Positions 33,579 to 34,761 of a stretch of 34,761 nt of DNA are shown here, piece after piece. This DNA comes from JANWWM01 sp046719715 (GTDB taxonomy: Bacteria; Bacteroidota; Chlorobiia; Chlorobiales; Thermochlorobacteraceae), in contig JBDNCJ010000031.1 of NCBI GenBank assembly GCA_046719715.1, positions 1 through 34,761 of the forward strand, written 5' to 3'. The translations under genes and the position numbers were made by a program. Each line of letters begins with the position of its first letter. Position 1 is the first letter of the stretch. Under the pieces are notes generated by a model. That model was given only the letters and a program-made list of their open reading frames with translations, was not told the DNA's origin and did no database searches.

Positions 33579-34481
33579 ATGAGAACGGATAAACTCGCAT
33601 ACCTTTGGCTCCAAGAAGTTCCGCAAGGTTTCTTCACGCTGATTGGCAGAAAGAAAACTGATGCGGATTTATACGACTTTAAGTCGGTTGAACTTAAAGA
33701 GGCGGCGTTTCGGCTCGATGGCGTCTTCATTCCGCAAGGCGACGATTACACCTACTTCGTAGAAGTGCAATTTCAACGCGATGAGGGCTTTTACGCCCGA
33801 CTGTTCGCGCAGGTATTTTTGTATCTGAAACAATTTTCTGTAACCAAATGGCGCGTTGTGGTTATCTATCCAAGCAGAAGCGTAGAGCAAAAAAATCTTC
33901 GTGGATACCAAGAACTGCTTGACACCGTTTTGGTTCAGCGCGTATATTTGGACGAACTGCCGAACATTGAAACGCTTGAAGACGTTGTTGGGATATTCAA
34001 ACTGATTGTTGAACCCAAAAAACGTACCCTTGAAGTCGCTCGCGGGTTTGTTGAAAAGCAATCCCCGTATTTGGACTTCATTGAAAAAGTCATTTTTTAC
34101 AAATTTGGCAACCTAACCACAAAGGAGATACTAACCATGTTGGGAATTCGCGAAGAGTTTGAAGAAGAATTAAAAAAGACGCGCGCTTATCAAGAAATTT
34201 TGCGCGAAGGCGAACTCATTGGATTCAAGCGGGGCATTAAGGAAGGTCTTGAAGAGGGGCGCGAAATGGGAATCAAGGAAGGAATCAAGGAAGGAATCAA
34301 GGAAGGAATGGAAGTCGGTATGAAAGAAGGAATGGAAGTCGGCAGGAAAGAAGGTATGGAAGTCGGCAGGAAAGAAGGTTTATTAAAGAGCGTAAAAACT
34401 TTGCGAGAATTTGGGCTTAGCGATGAGGAAATCGCAAAGCGGCTTGAATTAGATGTTGCCGATGTGAAGCGCGTTGGCTAA
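33579..34481 (+). CDS. Rpn-family (DUF2887-type) PD-(D/E)XK nuclease with EG-rich repeat tail
   Basis: 300 residues from ATG 33579 (GTG 33576 precedes it). The N-terminal nuclease fold starts TDKLAYLWLQEVPQGFFTLI. Core residues are visible: D47 in FRLDGVF and E62-x-Q64 in YFVEVQFQ, the E-x-Q variant typical of Rpn/transposase-like (PDDEXK) proteins, followed by VVIYPSR and LPNIETLEDVV. Residues about 205-266 are repeated (I/M)KEG-type units, then a helical end (LREFGLSDEEIAKRLELDVADVKRV). Rpn proteins cleave DNA and some act in phage defence. A strong internal ribosome site before Met187 predicts a shorter C-terminal product. It lies 19 bases after the kinase gene. Confidence 0.9.
   Translation: MRTDKLAYLWLQEVPQGFFTLIGRKKTDADLYDFKSVELKEAAFRLDGVFIPQGDDYTYFVEVQFQRDEGFYARLFAQVFLYLKQFSVTKWRVVVIYPSRSVEQKNLRGYQELLDTVLVQRVYLDELPNIETLEDVVGIFKLIVEPKKRTLEVARGFVEKQSPYLDFIEKVIFYKFGNLTTKEILTMLGIREEFEEELKKTRAYQEILREGELIGFKRGIKEGLEEGREMGIKEGIKEGIKEGMEVGMKEGMEVGRKEGMEVGRKEGLLKSVKTLREFGLSDEEIAKRLELDVADVKRVG
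34121..34139 (+). promoter_or_regulatory. Internal Shine-Dalgarno and in-frame ATG within the Rpn gene
   Basis: AAAGGAG (34121-34127) stands 9 bases before ATG 34137-34139, in the Rpn frame at codon 187. Initiation here would give a 114-residue C-terminal protein (MLGIREEFEEELKKTRAYQE... through the EG repeats). In known Rpn genes of Escherichia coli a C-terminal product from an internal start acts as antitoxin to the full-length nuclease. This site is better than that of most annotated genes in the window. Confidence 0.6.
34269..34376 (+). repeat. In-frame tandem repeats in the Rpn C-terminal tail
   Basis: Three exact 12-base units GGAATCAAGGAA (34269-34304) are followed by three near-identical 24-base units beginning GGAATGGAAGTCGG (34305-34376). 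All are multiples of 12, so copy-number change keeps the frame. They encode EGIK and EGMEVG(M/R)K units. Slippage could vary the length among strains. Confidence 0.95.
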
Positions 34482-34565
34482 AACCCGCTCTGCATCGCTC
34501 AACGTTAATTATCTGTCGCAAGTTGTGCGTCGTCTTTAATTGTTATTTGACCAGTAACCATCATC

Positions 34566-34761
34566 ATGCCGGATAAACAGCCCATCATTTTCGCCGTCGA
34601 CGACGACCCCCAAGTACTTCGCGCTATTGCTCGCGACCTTCGGGCGCAATACAAAAAAGAGTATCGCATTTTGAGCACGACCTCCGCCGTTGAAGCCCTT
34701 GCTTCGCTCAAAACATTGAAGCAACAGGGTGAAACCGTCGCGCTGTTTCTTTCCGACCAAA
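34566..34761 (+). CDS. Response regulator receiver domain, start only (probably RR-thioredoxin reductase fusion)
   Basis: 65 codons before the right edge. IIFAVDDDPQVLRAIARDL has the acidic D12-D13-D14 cluster, and ALFLSDQ places the phospho-accepting Asp at D64, as in a receiver. The remainder is outside the window. In other genomes kinases like the one at 32108 are paired with a receiver fused to an FAD/NAD-dependent thioredoxin-reductase-like protein, so this is a plausible guess, but only the receiver start is seen. ATG 34566 is chosen because homology begins there. The 84-base gap from the Rpn gene shows nothing clear. Confidence 0.8.
   Translation, partial: MPDKQPIIFAVDDDPQVLRAIARDLRAQYKKEYRILSTTSAVEALASLKTLKQQGETVALFLSDQ

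Noticed and set aside
34269..34376. CRISPR-like or VNTR array
   Set aside because: The units are 12 and 24 bases with no spacers and lie in frame within the Rpn gene; EG-rich tandem tails are normal for this family.
1..34761. tRNA, rRNA, insertion sequences or prophage genes
   Set aside because: I looked in the intergenic gaps for cloverleaf or rRNA signatures and among the proteins for transposase, integrase or phage structural genes, and found none that could be supported by eye.

Overview
The window looks like a chromosomal segment from an anoxygenic phototroph of the Chlorobiota (green sulfur bacterial) lineage, for example the Chloroherpeton or Thermochlorobacter branch. Three bacteriochlorophyll a genes (bchX, bchC, bchF) sit among genes of Bacteroidota/Chlorobiota type. 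These include a TonB receptor with a carboxypeptidase-regulatory-like N-terminus, a Bacteroidota-type GlmU-like protein, signal-peptide and lipobox barrel proteins, and mostly weak Shine-Dalgarno signals. The lineage is inferred from protein families; no rRNA or other taxonomic marker is present.

Layout. Bases 1-8434 are on the plus strand: the tail of an unknown gene with a strong terminator, purL, an outer-membrane-type protein ending in a TonB-like domain, a Crp/Fnr regulator, an M23 peptidase, a bactofilin, a GlmU-like protein and a deoxynucleoside kinase. Bases 8431-14144 are on the minus strand: hscA, a rhomboid protease, pgk and a large lipoprotein. A plus-strand YdjM-like membrane protein follows (14211-14684). 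Bases 14693-19351 are on the minus strand: MFS exporter, bchF, bchC, an S23 four-helix-bundle gene and bchX, in transcription order. A DHH phosphoesterase and an outer-membrane protein follow on plus (19512-21617). Bases 21586-27066 form a minus-strand run: TonB receptor, a small protein, a gene remnant, a Uma2-type nuclease-fold protein, a LytS-type histidine kinase and an NAD-dependent epimerase. Bases 27067-28963 are an unstable patch with a short interspersed repeat, a truncated paralogue, a 92-base exact repeat and a frameshifted lipoprotein gene. The right end has a methyltransferase, a CrtI/CrtISO-like carotenoid oxidoreductase, an NTF2-like secreted protein, and a signalling locus: cNMP-binding histidine kinase, Rpn-type nuclease, and the start of a response regulator.

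How the genes work together. BchX, BchC and BchF belong to the chlorin-to-bacteriochlorin branch of bacteriochlorophyll a synthesis. The CrtISO-like protein fits carotenoid synthesis for the same apparatus. The Crp/M23/bactofilin/GlmU-like run suggests envelope and cell-shape functions.

Most notable points. (1) BchX carries a C-terminal extension of about 130 residues ending in a sigma-70 region 4-like segment. (2) The S23 gene inside the bch run is bracketed by two different tandem heptamer repeats. (3) The Rpn gene has a strong internal Shine-Dalgarno and in-frame ATG, predicting a separate C-terminal product. (4) A 92-base exact repeat joins a frameshifted lipoprotein gene to a truncated paralogue. 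No tRNA, rRNA, CRISPR array, insertion sequence or prophage was recognised.
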